This document shows positions 43,091 through 52,827 of a stretch of 64,000 nt of DNA, piece by piece. This DNA comes from G963422705 sp963422705. GTDB taxonomy: Bacteria; Poribacteria; WGA-4E; WGA-3G. The stretch's first letter is position 1. Every line of letters begins with the position of its first letter. A program made the translations under genes and the position numbers. The stretch spans positions 1,798,001-1,862,000 of the forward strand of contig OY730443.1 of assembly GCA_963422705.1 (NCBI GenBank), given 5' to 3'. Under the pieces are notes generated by a model. That model saw only the letters and a list, made by a program, of their open reading frames with translations, was not told the DNA's origin and ran no database searches.

Positions 43091-45715
43091 ATGCCAAAGT
43101 ACGTTTACTTCTTTGGGGCCGGGAAAGGCGAAGGCGATGCCACGATGAAACTCCTAATCGGGGGGAAAGGGGCAAACCTCGCTGAAATGACGAACCTCGG
43201 TATCCCGGTACCCCCCGGGTTTACTATCGCGACGGAGGTTTGCAAATTCTACCACGAAAATCAGAAGCAGTACCCAGCTGAACTTGATGCGCAAATCGAT
43301 GATAACCTCCAGAAAATAGAAAATGCCATGAATGCGTCGTTTGGGGGGACTGAAAACCCGCTGCTCCTTTCTGTCAGATCCGGCGCAGCCGTATCAATGC
43401 CCGGGATGATGGATACCATTCTTAACCTCGGATTGAACGACGACACAATTAAAGGACTTATCGCAAAATCCGAAAACGAACGTTTTGCTTACGATGCTTA
43501 TCGGCGCTTTGTTCAGATGTTCGGGAACGTTGTTCTCAGCGTTGAGCATAGCGAGTTTGAACAGTTACTTGAAGAAAAGAAAAAAGCGAAAGGCGTCACG
43601 TTAGATACCGAACTTGACGCGGACGCCCTCGTCAGCCTCGTTTCTGAATTCAAATACATCATCAAGCAGAAAACCGGGCACGATTTTCCAGAGGCGCCCC
43701 GGCAACAGCTAAATATGGCGCGCGATGCCGTGTTTGAGTCTTCCGGCAATCCACGGGCAATCACGTACCGACGCCTCAACGATATATCAGAAGAACTCGG
43801 GCAGACTGCCGTGAATGTACAAGCCATGGTATTCGGAAACATGGGCGACAGCTCAGGGACCGGCGTCGCCTTTACTCGCAATCCATCCACCGGCGAAAAC
43901 ATATTTTATGGCGAATTTTTGATGGACGCTCAAGGGGAGGACGTTGTCGCCGGCATCCGGACACCGCTGCCAATCGCTGAACTCCAGAAGCTATCACCGG
44001 ACGCATATTCACAATTGGTGGATATCGGCCAGCGCCTCGAAAAGCACTACCGCGATATGCAGGACGTCGAATTCACTATTCAGGACGGACAACTCTTCAT
44101 GCTACAGACGCGGAATGGGAAACGCACCGGACAAGCCGCTGTCCGAATCGCCGTTGAAATGGTTGAAGAGGGACTAATTGATAAGAATACCGCAATCACA
44201 CGCGTCCCAGCCGAGCACCTCGAGCAGCTCTTACATCCAAGCGTTGACCCGGCCGATGATGTTGAGGTGATTGCTCAAGGGTTGCCCGCCTCACCAGGCG
44301 CAGCCGTCGGGAAAGTGGTTTTCACCGCAATCCGGGCAGAGGAACTTGCAGCAGCTGGCGAGAAAGTGATTCTCGTACGCGCCGAAACCTCCCCTGAAGA
44401 TATCGGCGGAATGGATGCCGCCGAAGGGATACTCACCGCACGCGGCGGAATGACAAGCCACGCCGCCGTTGTCGCACGCGGCATGGGAAAATCTTGTGTC
44501 GCCGGCTGCAGCACTCTCTTTATTAATGAAGAAGAATTGGAATTTCACATCGACGGAAAACGGTACGCAGAAGGCGATTTTATCACGCTTAACGGCTCAA
44601 CAGGAGATGTTCTCAACGGGAAAGTACAGCTCATACAACCTGAACTGAGTGGCCAGTTCGGAACCCTCATCCAATGGGCAGATGAAACCCGAACGCTGAA
44701 CGTGCGAACCAATGCAGATACGCCAGAAGACGCACAAAATGCAAGAGATTTTGGCGCTGAAGGAATAGGACTTTGCAGAACTGAACATATGTTCTTCGGG
44801 ACAGGCATCGATGCCGTTAGAGAAATGATTCTTGCCGATGATATCGCTGAACGTCAACAAGCACTCGCCAAGCTACTCCCACACCAACGCGCTGACTTTA
44901 TCGGTATTTTTGAAACCATGGCCGGATATCCCGTCACGATACGTACCCTGGATCCGCCGCTACACGAGTTTTTGCCAAAAATGGAGTCTGAAATACGCGA
45001 ACTCGCCGCGCGACTCGGTACCCCTCACCAGAAATTGGCCCAACGCGTCGCCGAATTGCACGAATTCAACCCAATGTTAGGGCATCGCGGGTGCAGACTC
45101 GGAATTGTCTACCCTGAGATAACTGAAATGCAAGCCCGCGCAATCTTTGAGGCAGCCGTCGATGTTAAACAGCGTGGCATTGAAGTACATCCCGAAATCA
45201 TGATTCCACTCGTCGCCCATATCAACGAATTCACTTTGCAGCGAAAAGTCGTCACCGATACCGCTGAAGCTGTCTTTCAAGAATTAGGCACACGTATCGA
45301 ATACCTCGTCGGAACCATGATTGAACTCCCACGCGCCGCAATCACCGCTGACAAAATCGCCGCAGAAGCCGAATTCTTCTCATACGGAACGAATGATCTC
45401 ACACAGACGACATTCGGCATGAGCCGTGATGACGCCGAGAAATTCCTCGGCGACTACGTCGCAAACGGGGTACTTGAGTATGACCCTTTCCAAGTTCTTG
45501 ATCAAGAAGGTGTCGGCACGCTCTTACAGATCGGGTGTGAGAAGGGACGAACGACGAGGCCCGGACTCAAAGTCGGAATCTGTGGTGAACACGGCGGTGA
45601 ACCGAAATCCGTAAAATTTTGCCACGGATTAGCCTTTGATTACGTATCATGTTCCCCATTCCGGATACCGATTGCAAGACTCGCCGCGGCACAGGCGGTG
45701 ATTGAGGCAGAGTAG
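43091..45715 (+). CDS. ppdK: Pyruvate, phosphate dikinase
   Basis: An 874-residue PPDK interconverting pyruvate + ATP + Pi and PEP + AMP + PPi. The N-terminal ATP-grasp domain (LLIGGKGANLAEMTNLGIPV), the phospho-histidine domain with GGMTSHAAVVARGMGKSC, and the C-terminal TIM barrel with GICGEHGGEP (catalytic Cys) are all complete. A strong AGGAGG site lies before the ATG. It follows pafA by 101 nt with a palindrome between, so it is probably a separate unit although on the same strand. Confidence 0.96.
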   Translation: MPKYVYFFGAGKGEGDATMKLLIGGKGANLAEMTNLGIPVPPGFTIATEVCKFYHENQKQYPAELDAQIDDNLQKIENAMNASFGGTENPLLLSVRSGAAVSMPGMMDTILNLGLNDDTIKGLIAKSENERFAYDAYRRFVQMFGNVVLSVEHSEFEQLLEEKKKAKGVTLDTELDADALVSLVSEFKYIIKQKTGHDFPEAPRQQLNMARDAVFESSGNPRAITYRRLNDISEELGQTAVNVQAMVFGNMGDSSGTGVAFTRNPSTGENIFYGEFLMDAQGEDVVAGIRTPLPIAELQKLSPDAYSQLVDIGQRLEKHYRDMQDVEFTIQDGQLFMLQTRNGKRTGQAAVRIAVEMVEEGLIDKNTAITRVPAEHLEQLLHPSVDPADDVEVIAQGLPASPGAAVGKVVFTAIRAEELAAAGEKVILVRAETSPEDIGGMDAAEGILTARGGMTSHAAVVARGMGKSCVAGCSTLFINEEELEFHIDGKRYAEGDFITLNGSTGDVLNGKVQLIQPELSGQFGTLIQWADETRTLNVRTNADTPEDAQNARDFGAEGIGLCRTEHMFFGTGIDAVREMILADDIAERQQALAKLLPHQRADFIGIFETMAGYPVTIRTLDPPLHEFLPKMESEIRELAARLGTPHQKLAQRVAELHEFNPMLGHRGCRLGIVYPEITEMQARAIFEAAVDVKQRGIEVHPEIMIPLVAHINEFTLQRKVVTDTAEAVFQELGTRIEYLVGTMIELPRAAITADKIAAEAEFFSYGTNDLTQTTFGMSRDDAEKFLGDYVANGVLEYDPFQVLDQEGVGTLLQIGCEKGRTTRPGLKVGICGEHGGEPKSVKFCHGLAFDYVSCSPFRIPIARLAAAQAVIEAE

Positions 45716-45894
45716 AACCCCCAGAATCCCATAAAAACGCCCGCCCCCGCCTCCCAATCACGGGGGCAGGGGCCGCAGCCCCGCATACAGATATCACGCC
45801 ACTCACGCATAACGATGCCCGTAACTATTGTGGATGTTATCCCCGGATTTTACCCGCCGGGAACACTACGGGAAAATAAAAAGGACACTACAGA

Positions 45895-46338
45895 ATGCTC
45901 ATCGCAGATGTAAACGAGATGGACGGACGAACCTATCCCGCACGCCGAACAACAAAAAACCTCGTCGGTGGGGTATCCCCAATCCAGATGGAGAATTTCT
46001 GTTTAGGCTACGTCACCTTAGAACCAAACGGCGGGCAAGTACCATGGCATAACCACGAACAAGAAGAGATATATTTCATTGTTCACGGGAAAGGTGAAAT
46101 GTGCCTCGGTGAAGAGAAGCAGACGGTATCCACCGGCCAGACAGTTTTTATCCCGTCCTGGATTTTCCACCAATTGACGAATACCGGCGACACGACGATG
46201 CAGATGGTTTACTGCTATGGCCCCGCAGGCGATGTCGCGCATTGGAAACAAGAATTAACAGGGACACTCCCGAAAGCGGGAGTGGACGCGCCGCCACTGC
46301 CAGATGGCGCCGCAACGCAATGCACCGATAAACCGTAA
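45895..46338 (+). CDS. Cupin-domain protein
   Basis: A 147-residue single-cupin protein. Motif 1 is WHNHEQEEIYFIVHGKGEM (His, His, Glu metal ligands) and motif 2 VFIPSWIFHQLTNTG (the last His ligand). Such proteins are small-molecule isomerases, dioxygenases or binding proteins. It lies 27 nt before a Gfo/Idh/MocA gene on the same strand, a pairing that suggests a shared sugar-related substrate. AAGGAC lies before the ATG. Confidence 0.87.
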   Translation: MLIADVNEMDGRTYPARRTTKNLVGGVSPIQMENFCLGYVTLEPNGGQVPWHNHEQEEIYFIVHGKGEMCLGEEKQTVSTGQTVFIPSWIFHQLTNTGDTTMQMVYCYGPAGDVAHWKQELTGTLPKAGVDAPPLPDGAATQCTDKP

Positions 46339-46365
46339 ATCCCGAATCTCAGAAGAAGGATAGCT

Positions 46366-47544
46366 ATGATAAACCTGATTAAGAAAACGCATCGCATCGG
46401 TATCATCATGAACGGCGTCACGGGACGTATGGGCACCAATCAACATCTCATCCGCTCTATATTGGCAATCGCTGAAGAAGGCGGCATCCCTATCGCGGAA
46501 GACGAAGTCATCCTTCCTAAGCCTATTCTTGTCGGGAGGAACCCCGCGAAACTTCAGAAACTTGCCGAGCACACCGGCGTTGAAGAATGGAGTACTAATT
46601 TAGATGAAGCCCTCGCCGATGATACCTATTCTGTCTATTTTGACGCGCAGGTGACGTCACGACGCGTCGACGCAGTGCAGGCAGCTATTGAGGCCGGCAA
46701 GCACATCTACTGTGAAAAACCTACCGCCACCACCACGGAAGACGCTTATCGCCTGTATGAGCTCGCAACGCGCGCTGGACTCAAGAACGGCGTTGTTCAA
46801 GACAAGCTCTGGTTGCCCGGCATACGAAAACTTAAACGTCTCATCGATGCTGACTTTTTTGGGAAGATTATCGCCGTTCGCGGCGAATTCGGGTATTGGG
46901 TCTTCCAAGGGGACGCTATTCCTACACAACGCCCTTCATGGAACTACCGCGCCGAAGACGGAGGAGGAATCATCCTCGATATGTTTAGCCACTGGCGATA
47001 CGTACTCGATAACCTCTTTGGACACGTTAATGCCGTCTCCTGTTTTGCCGCTACACACCTTGAAAAACGGTGGGATGAACACGCGAAACCTTATCACTCT
47101 AACGCAGAGGATGCCGCTTATGCTACGTTTGAACTCGACGAAGGAATCGTCGCACACTTTAACTCATCTTGGGCCGTCAGGGTACGACGAGATGACCTGT
47201 TGACTATACACGTCGATGGGCTCAACGGCTCCGCTGTCGCCGGGTTACGTGACTGCTGGATACAACCTCTTAACGCTACACCACGCCCCGTTTGGAACCC
47301 AGATATTGAACAGCCTATCCAGTTCTTTGACGGATGGCTCAAGGTACCTGAGCAAGAAACCTATCAAAACGCATTTAAGGCACAGTGGGAACTCTTCCTC
47401 AGACATCTTGTCACAGATGAACCGTTTCCATGGACACTCCTCGCCGGCGCAAAAGGTGTCCAACTGGCCGAGAAGGGAACAGAGTCTTGGAAAAAACGAA
47501 AATGGTGCGAAATTCCTGAACTACCAGAAATTTTCGCCGAATAA
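46366..47544 (+). CDS. Gfo/Idh/MocA family dehydrogenase
   Basis: A 392-residue NAD(P)-dependent oxidoreductase. The nucleotide-binding end reads GIIMNGVTGRMGTNQHL. The conserved YCEKPTATT supplies the EKP lysine, and GGGIILDMFSHWRYVLDNLFG takes the place of the usual GxHxxD segment. It is distinct from the gene at 26-27 kb. Together with the cupin gene it probably forms a two-gene operon. AAGGA precedes the ATG by 6 nt. Substrate unknown. Confidence 0.87.
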   Translation: MINLIKKTHRIGIIMNGVTGRMGTNQHLIRSILAIAEEGGIPIAEDEVILPKPILVGRNPAKLQKLAEHTGVEEWSTNLDEALADDTYSVYFDAQVTSRRVDAVQAAIEAGKHIYCEKPTATTTEDAYRLYELATRAGLKNGVVQDKLWLPGIRKLKRLIDADFFGKIIAVRGEFGYWVFQGDAIPTQRPSWNYRAEDGGGIILDMFSHWRYVLDNLFGHVNAVSCFAATHLEKRWDEHAKPYHSNAEDAAYATFELDEGIVAHFNSSWAVRVRRDDLLTIHVDGLNGSAVAGLRDCWIQPLNATPRPVWNPDIEQPIQFFDGWLKVPEQETYQNAFKAQWELFLRHLVTDEPFPWTLLAGAKGVQLAEKGTESWKKRKWCEIPELPEIFAE

Positions 47545-47601
47545 CATGACGACAGCTGGACTGAAGGGAATTCTCTAACAACCCCACAGCACCGGAACAA
47601 T

Positions 47602-47694
47602 AGAGATACAACTAAAGCCAAAGTCTGCGATATTCAGGTTGCGCAGATAGACGAGGCATATACGTCTCAAACCTGTCCGCAATGTGGACGCTGA
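47602..47694 (+). pseudogene. Scrap of a TnpB zinc ribbon
   Basis: A short frame reads KAKVCDIQVAQIDEAYTSQT then CPQCGR and stop, the first half of the TnpB C-terminal zinc ribbon (EIDExYTSQTCPxCG). Nothing else of the gene remains. It lies between the dehydrogenase and the restriction-modification gene and suggests past transposon activity at this border. An (ATC)5-like run follows at about 47705-47720. Confidence 0.7.
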
Positions 47695-47749
47695 ATCAAC
47701 TCAATCATCATCATCATCATAAACAGCTGAACGTGAATTGGAAACTGAT

Positions 47750-50700
47750 ATGTCAGAAGTGACACAAGCTTATCTCGAATTGGGAACCGACACGGCGGAA
47801 CCGGATAACGGATTTGACAGGGCGCTCACTTACATTCGTGAGCATGCGGATAGCGAATACGAAAAGGGGAGACTGTTTGAGCGGTTGATACAAAGCTATC
47901 TTCTCGAAGATGCGTTCTACAAGAACCGCTTTTCGGCGGTGTATCTCTGGGCGGAATGGGCGGAAGGCCGGCCGGAGTTTGACGCGGTTGATACCGGTAT
48001 CGACATTGTTGCCGAAGAGCGCGCCGGTGGCTACTGCGCCATCCAATGCAAATGTTATGCGGAAAATACGCGTATTACGAAGGCTGCTGTCGACACCTTT
48101 ATCGCCGCGTCGGCGCGGGAGCCGTTTACCGCGCGTATCTTCGTGGATACGAGCGATACCTGGAGCGCGAATGTGCGTAAAACGCTGGATGGGCTGCGCC
48201 CGGCATGCCACCGCATCAGCGCCGCGGAACTCGCCAGCCGCCCGGTAACCTGGCCGGAACTCAGTCGGCAAGCGCCTGAACAGCTCGCGTATCGACAGGA
48301 GACGTTCCGCCTCCGGCGGCATCAGCAGGAAGCGTTTGACGATGTGGTTCATGGGTTCAAAACCGCTGCGCGTGGTAAACTGCTGATGGCGTGCGGCACG
48401 GGGAAAACCTTCACGGCTCTCCGCATCGCCGAACATCTCGCCGGTGTCGGCGGGCGCGTGCTCTATCTTGTGCCGTCTATTGGGCTCTTTTCGCAAGCGA
48501 TGCGCGAATGGGCAGAGCAGCAGGCGATACCGCACCGATATATCGGTATCTGCTCTGATACAAAGGCGGGCAAAACCGCTGAAGATGCATCCCTCCTCGA
48601 ACTCGAACTCCCTGTGACGACAGCTGTGGGCGACATCTCCGCGGCGCTACAGCAACCGGATGCCGATAATATGCGGGTGGTTTTCTGCACCTATCACTCG
48701 CTGCCGATTGTGGAAACCGCGCAAAAAGCAGGGGCGCCGCCGTTTGATATCGTGCTTTGTGATGAAGCGCACCGCACCACCGGTGTTGAAGCCCCGGACG
48801 ATACCACCTCGCCGTTCGTGCTCATCCACGATGCGGCGCGCATTCACGCAAAGAGACGCCTATACATGACGGCGACATCCCGCCTCTATACCGCCGGGGC
48901 CAAAGCGAAGGCAGCGCGGCATGAGAGAGACGTTTATTCGATGGACGATGCGGCTACCTACGGGGCAGAATTTCACCGGCTGCCCTTCTCGCGCGCGGTT
49001 GAGCAGGACTTACTCTCTGACTACAAGGTAGTTGTGCTCGCGATGTCGGAGCAAGGGGTGGGCCCCGTACTGCAGAAATACATCGCCGCGGGTGGCGGGG
49101 AGATTAACATTAGCGACGCGACAAAAATTGTGGGGTGCTGGCGGGCGCTACAAAACCCTGAAAGAAAATCTGATACCGATAGGCAGCCGTTGACGCGTGC
49201 CATCGCGTTCTCCAATACCATCGCCGCGTCGAAAAGCCTTGTCAAACATTGGAACGGTGTTATCGATAGCGCGCTACAGCGGCTGCCCGACACGCAAACA
49301 GTGGCGCCGTTTGAGTGCCAAACCGAACACGTTGACGGCAAAGATAATGCGCTCTTACGAAAAAAACGGATTGAATGGTTGAAAGGTGGTGGCGATGACG
49401 TCTGCCGCATCCTCTCAAACGCCCGGTGTCTCTCCGAAGGTATCGACGTCCCTGCCCTCGACGCGGTGCTTTTCATGACGCCGCGGAACTCATACGTCGA
49501 TATCGTGCAGGCGGTAGGACGCGTGATGCGCAAATCGCCGGGGAAGAGTTATGGGTACATTATCCTGCCTGTGGCGATACCGGAGGGCGCCGAACCGTCC
49601 CAAATCCTCAATGATACCGAACGCTTCAAATCTGTGTGGAATGTGCTCCGCGCCCTCCGTTCACACGACGATAGACTCAACGCGGAAATCAACAGCATCG
49701 ATATTAACACGACGCCCACCCAGCGCATCATCTTTGAGGGCGAATTTAAGGGCGCTTTTAACGGGGATGCGGCGTTTTCCTCACAGCTGACGTTGCCGCT
49801 GGATATCCCCGCCGACGCTATCTTCGCGCAAATCGTGGAACAGTGCGGCGATAGAAAATATTGGGAGAGCTGGGCGAAGGACGTCGCCGATATTTTCTTG
49901 CGCGTCGTCGCACGCATTGAGGGATTACTGCGACATCCAGCAAACACGGCGCTGCAAGAATGGTTTGACGCGTTCCATACCGAACTCAAACGCGCGATAA
50001 ATGGCGCTATCACCCGCGGCGACGCCATCGATATGATGGCGCAGCATATCATCACAAACCCCGTTTTCGACGCACTCTTTGAGAATGACGTATTCGCCTC
50101 TAGCAACCCGGTGGCGATAGCGCTGGACACGCTCCGGGCCGATTTCGCCGAATTCGGACTCTTAGACGAGACGCGGGAGTTGGAAGGCTTTTACGACAGC
50201 GTCCGCATGCGCGCCCGCGGCATCGATAACAGCGCGGGGAAACAGCGCGTGCTGTTGGAACTCTACGAGAAATTTTTCGCCACGGCGCTGAAACAAGAGG
50301 CGGAACGACTCGGTATCGTCTACACGCCGGTTGACATCGTCGACTTCATTTTGAAGAGCGCTGACGACGTGCTCACCGATGAATTTGGACGAAGCATCTC
50401 CGATGAAGGTGTTCATGTGCTCGAACCGTTCGCCGGCGTTGGCACCTTTCTGGCGCGCCTGCTCCAATCTGAACTCATCGCGCCCGCGGACGTGGAACGG
50501 AAATATCGGGAGGAACTACACGCCAACGAAATCGTGCTCCTTGCTTATTACATCGCCGCCATCAATATCGCCGAAGCATTCCGCAGCCGGCGCCCTGAAG
50601 GGGCTGCGTCCATGGGTGCGCAGACGGGACTTGAGAAACAACCGTTCAACGGCATCGCCCTCACCGATACCTTCACGCTCAACACAACGCCAATTCCGGA

Positions 50701-52696
50701 CAGAGAGACAGAACCCCTGCTCTGGCTGATGGATAACAACAAACGCACCGAAAACCAACAGGAACGGGGCATCCGTGTCATCGTCGGTAACCCACCGTGG
50801 TCCGCGAAGCAGAGGAGTGCTGCCGACGACAACCCTAACGTGCACTACCCGGCGCTTGAAAAACGCATCCGGGACACCTATGCCAAGTCGTCTACATCGA
50901 CATATAAAGGGAGCCTCTACGACACCTACAAACTGGCACTCCGGTGGGCAAGCGACAGAATTGGCGAAGAGGGGGTAATCGCCTTCGTTACCAACGGTTC
51001 GTGGGTTGATGGGAACGCCGATGCGGGGCTCCGGGCGTGTCTCGCCTCCGAATTCAGTTCTATCTACGTGCTACACCTTCGAGGGAATCAGCGAACCCAA
51101 GGTGAGGTGTCACGTCGTGAAGGGGGGAAGGTATTCGGCAGCGGTTCCCGCGCCCCGGTTGCCATCACTATCTTGGTAAAAAACCCCCATCGCTTAGCAC
51201 GACAAAAACATGAGACATCTCCGACGAGATTATCAACGGATTGCCAAAAACAGCAGAAGCTTAACCGACTAAGCACGACGAAAGCATCTCCGACGAGATT
51301 ATCAACGGATTGCCAAAAACAGCAGAAGTTTAGCGCACTGAAAACGACGAAAAGGTGTGAAATCCGATACCGCGATATCGGGGATTACCTCACGCGCGAG
51401 GAGAAGCTGGCGGCGTTGCGGGATGCGGGCTCCATCAAAGGCGTTCGCGACTGGCAGACAATTACGCCGAATGCGCATCACGATTGGGTTAACCAGCGGA
51501 GCGATGCGTTTGCACGATTTTATCCGATGGGCACCAGGGAGACAAAGGCGGGAAAAGCAGACGACGCAATATTTAAGTTATATTCATGCGGGTATGGAAC
51601 GGGTAGGGACGCCTACCTCTACAACTTCTCGCGCGACGCATGCCTCGACAACGCCCGGCGCATGACGCAGGCGTACCGCGCAGCAATTGCTGAACTTGAG
51701 GCAACCCCTGAACTGACTGTGGATGAGGTAGTACACCAGCACAACGCAAGACAGCATATTAAGTGGGATGAAAAACTCAAAAACAGTCTGAAGCAAAAGA
51801 AAAGGGGTGACTTTAAAGCGGGATACCTTCGAAAGGTGAGCTATCGCCCCTTTGTGCCCACGAATTGTTACGCGGATGATACGTTCGCCCATCGCAAATA
51901 CCAGATGGACAGGATATTTCCTTCCTTGTCGAGTGAAAACCGGGTAATATGTGTGCCGACTATCGGTTCCAAAAAGCCGTTTTCCTCGCTCATCACGGAT
52001 ACGATGCCGGACCTCAATTTAAACAACGGATGCCAATGTTTTCCGCGGTGGGAATACCCAACCAGCGGCGGGCGGCTTGACAACATATCGGATACGGCGC
52101 TGGCGGCGTTCCGGGCGCATTATCGGGATGATGGCATCACGAAGGATGCGATTTTCGATTATGTTTACGGCATGCTGCATTCGTCGGTGTATCGTGAAAG
52201 GTTCGCGAATGATGTTTCGAAGATGTTGCCGCGCATTCCGTTTGCGCCTGATTTCAACGCGTTTTCGGATGCGGGTGCAGCGCTCGCACGGCTACACCTG
52301 AATTATGAGTCGTGTGAGGAATACCCCCTTTCCGTGGATGCGCCAACCGATAATTTTCGGTTGAGTTCGAAAGCGATGCGTTTTTCAGATAAGTCAAGCA
52401 AAGAGACGCTTATCATCAATGATGTCACGCGTGTATCTGGTATTCCTTCGGAGGCGCATCGGTATGTGGTTAACGGGCGGACGCCCCTGGAGTGGCTGAT
52501 TGATAGGTACAAGGTGACGCGGGACAAGGAGAGTGGCATCATCAATGACGCAAATGAGTGGTTTGCAGAACCGGATGAACTTATTACGGTGATAAAGCGT
52601 CTGGTTTATGTGAGCGTCACGTCGACTCAAATTATTGAGGGGTTACCGTCTGAGGTAACTTCAAGCGACGATACCCGTTCCGTATTTAGAATTTGA
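47750..52696 (+). CDS. Type ISP restriction-modification enzyme (nuclease-helicase-methylase)
   Basis: A 1648-residue single-chain restriction and modification enzyme. The order fits LlaBIII-type type ISP: Mrr-like nuclease (GIDIVAEE...AIQCKC, about 83-102), SF2 translocase (GTGKT at 216-220, DEAH about 338-341, motif VI QAVGRVMR), a coupler, an N6-adenine methylase (EPFAGVGTF about 890, NPPW about 1013) and a C-terminal target-recognition domain. A 69-bp in-frame repeat (51216-51328) lies just before recognition. The ATG at 47750 is preferred to the TTG at 47738. The gene looks richer in G+C than its neighbours and a TnpB scrap lies 5' of it, which together suggest transfer. Confidence 0.9.
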   Translation: MSEVTQAYLELGTDTAEPDNGFDRALTYIREHADSEYEKGRLFERLIQSYLLEDAFYKNRFSAVYLWAEWAEGRPEFDAVDTGIDIVAEERAGGYCAIQCKCYAENTRITKAAVDTFIAASAREPFTARIFVDTSDTWSANVRKTLDGLRPACHRISAAELASRPVTWPELSRQAPEQLAYRQETFRLRRHQQEAFDDVVHGFKTAARGKLLMACGTGKTFTALRIAEHLAGVGGRVLYLVPSIGLFSQAMREWAEQQAIPHRYIGICSDTKAGKTAEDASLLELELPVTTAVGDISAALQQPDADNMRVVFCTYHSLPIVETAQKAGAPPFDIVLCDEAHRTTGVEAPDDTTSPFVLIHDAARIHAKRRLYMTATSRLYTAGAKAKAARHERDVYSMDDAATYGAEFHRLPFSRAVEQDLLSDYKVVVLAMSEQGVGPVLQKYIAAGGGEINISDATKIVGCWRALQNPERKSDTDRQPLTRAIAFSNTIAASKSLVKHWNGVIDSALQRLPDTQTVAPFECQTEHVDGKDNALLRKKRIEWLKGGGDDVCRILSNARCLSEGIDVPALDAVLFMTPRNSYVDIVQAVGRVMRKSPGKSYGYIILPVAIPEGAEPSQILNDTERFKSVWNVLRALRSHDDRLNAEINSIDINTTPTQRIIFEGEFKGAFNGDAAFSSQLTLPLDIPADAIFAQIVEQCGDRKYWESWAKDVADIFLRVVARIEGLLRHPANTALQEWFDAFHTELKRAINGAITRGDAIDMMAQHIITNPVFDALFENDVFASSNPVAIALDTLRADFAEFGLLDETRELEGFYDSVRMRARGIDNSAGKQRVLLELYEKFFATALKQEAERLGIVYTPVDIVDFILKSADDVLTDEFGRSISDEGVHVLEPFAGVGTFLARLLQSELIAPADVERKYREELHANEIVLLAYYIAAINIAEAFRSRRPEGAASMGAQTGLEKQPFNGIALTDTFTLNTTPIPDRETEPLLWLMDNNKRTENQQERGIRVIVGNPPWSAKQRSAADDNPNVHYPALEKRIRDTYAKSSTSTYKGSLYDTYKLALRWASDRIGEEGVIAFVTNGSWVDGNADAGLRACLASEFSSIYVLHLRGNQRTQGEVSRREGGKVFGSGSRAPVAITILVKNPHRLARQKHETSPTRLSTDCQKQQKLNRLSTTKASPTRLSTDCQKQQKFSALKTTKRCEIRYRDIGDYLTREEKLAALRDAGSIKGVRDWQTITPNAHHDWVNQRSDAFARFYPMGTRETKAGKADDAIFKLYSCGYGTGRDAYLYNFSRDACLDNARRMTQAYRAAIAELEATPELTVDEVVHQHNARQHIKWDEKLKNSLKQKKRGDFKAGYLRKVSYRPFVPTNCYADDTFAHRKYQMDRIFPSLSSENRVICVPTIGSKKPFSSLITDTMPDLNLNNGCQCFPRWEYPTSGGRLDNISDTALAAFRAHYRDDGITKDAIFDYVYGMLHSSVYRERFANDVSKMLPRIPFAPDFNAFSDAGAALARLHLNYESCEEYPLSVDAPTDNFRLSSKAMRFSDKSSKETLIINDVTRVSGIPSEAHRYVVNGRTPLEWLIDRYKVTRDKESGIINDANEWFAEPDELITVIKRLVYVSVTSTQIIEGLPSEVTSSDDTRSVFRI
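51216..51328 (+). repeat. In-frame tandem duplication inside the type ISP gene
   Basis: A perfect 44-bp direct repeat (51216-51259 and 51285-51328) with 69-bp period (23 codons), giving SPTRLSTDCQKQQK twice. It lies at the junction of methylase and target-recognition regions. Confidence 0.9.
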
Positions 52697-52827
52697 TAAG
52701 GGAAATTGCTGGGATACACGCTTAGGACATCTCGAAGCAAAACCGCGCGTTGACGCGTCTGAAGTTCTTCCCGCAATTGTGAATTAAACAGCAAGGACGG
52801 CGTAACTGTTTAAAAGGGAGGCCGCTT

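Noticed and set aside
47700..47722. ATC run as a CRISPR or minisatellite
   Set aside because: It is only about five ATC units with no spacers. No CRISPR array or cas gene is visible anywhere in the window.
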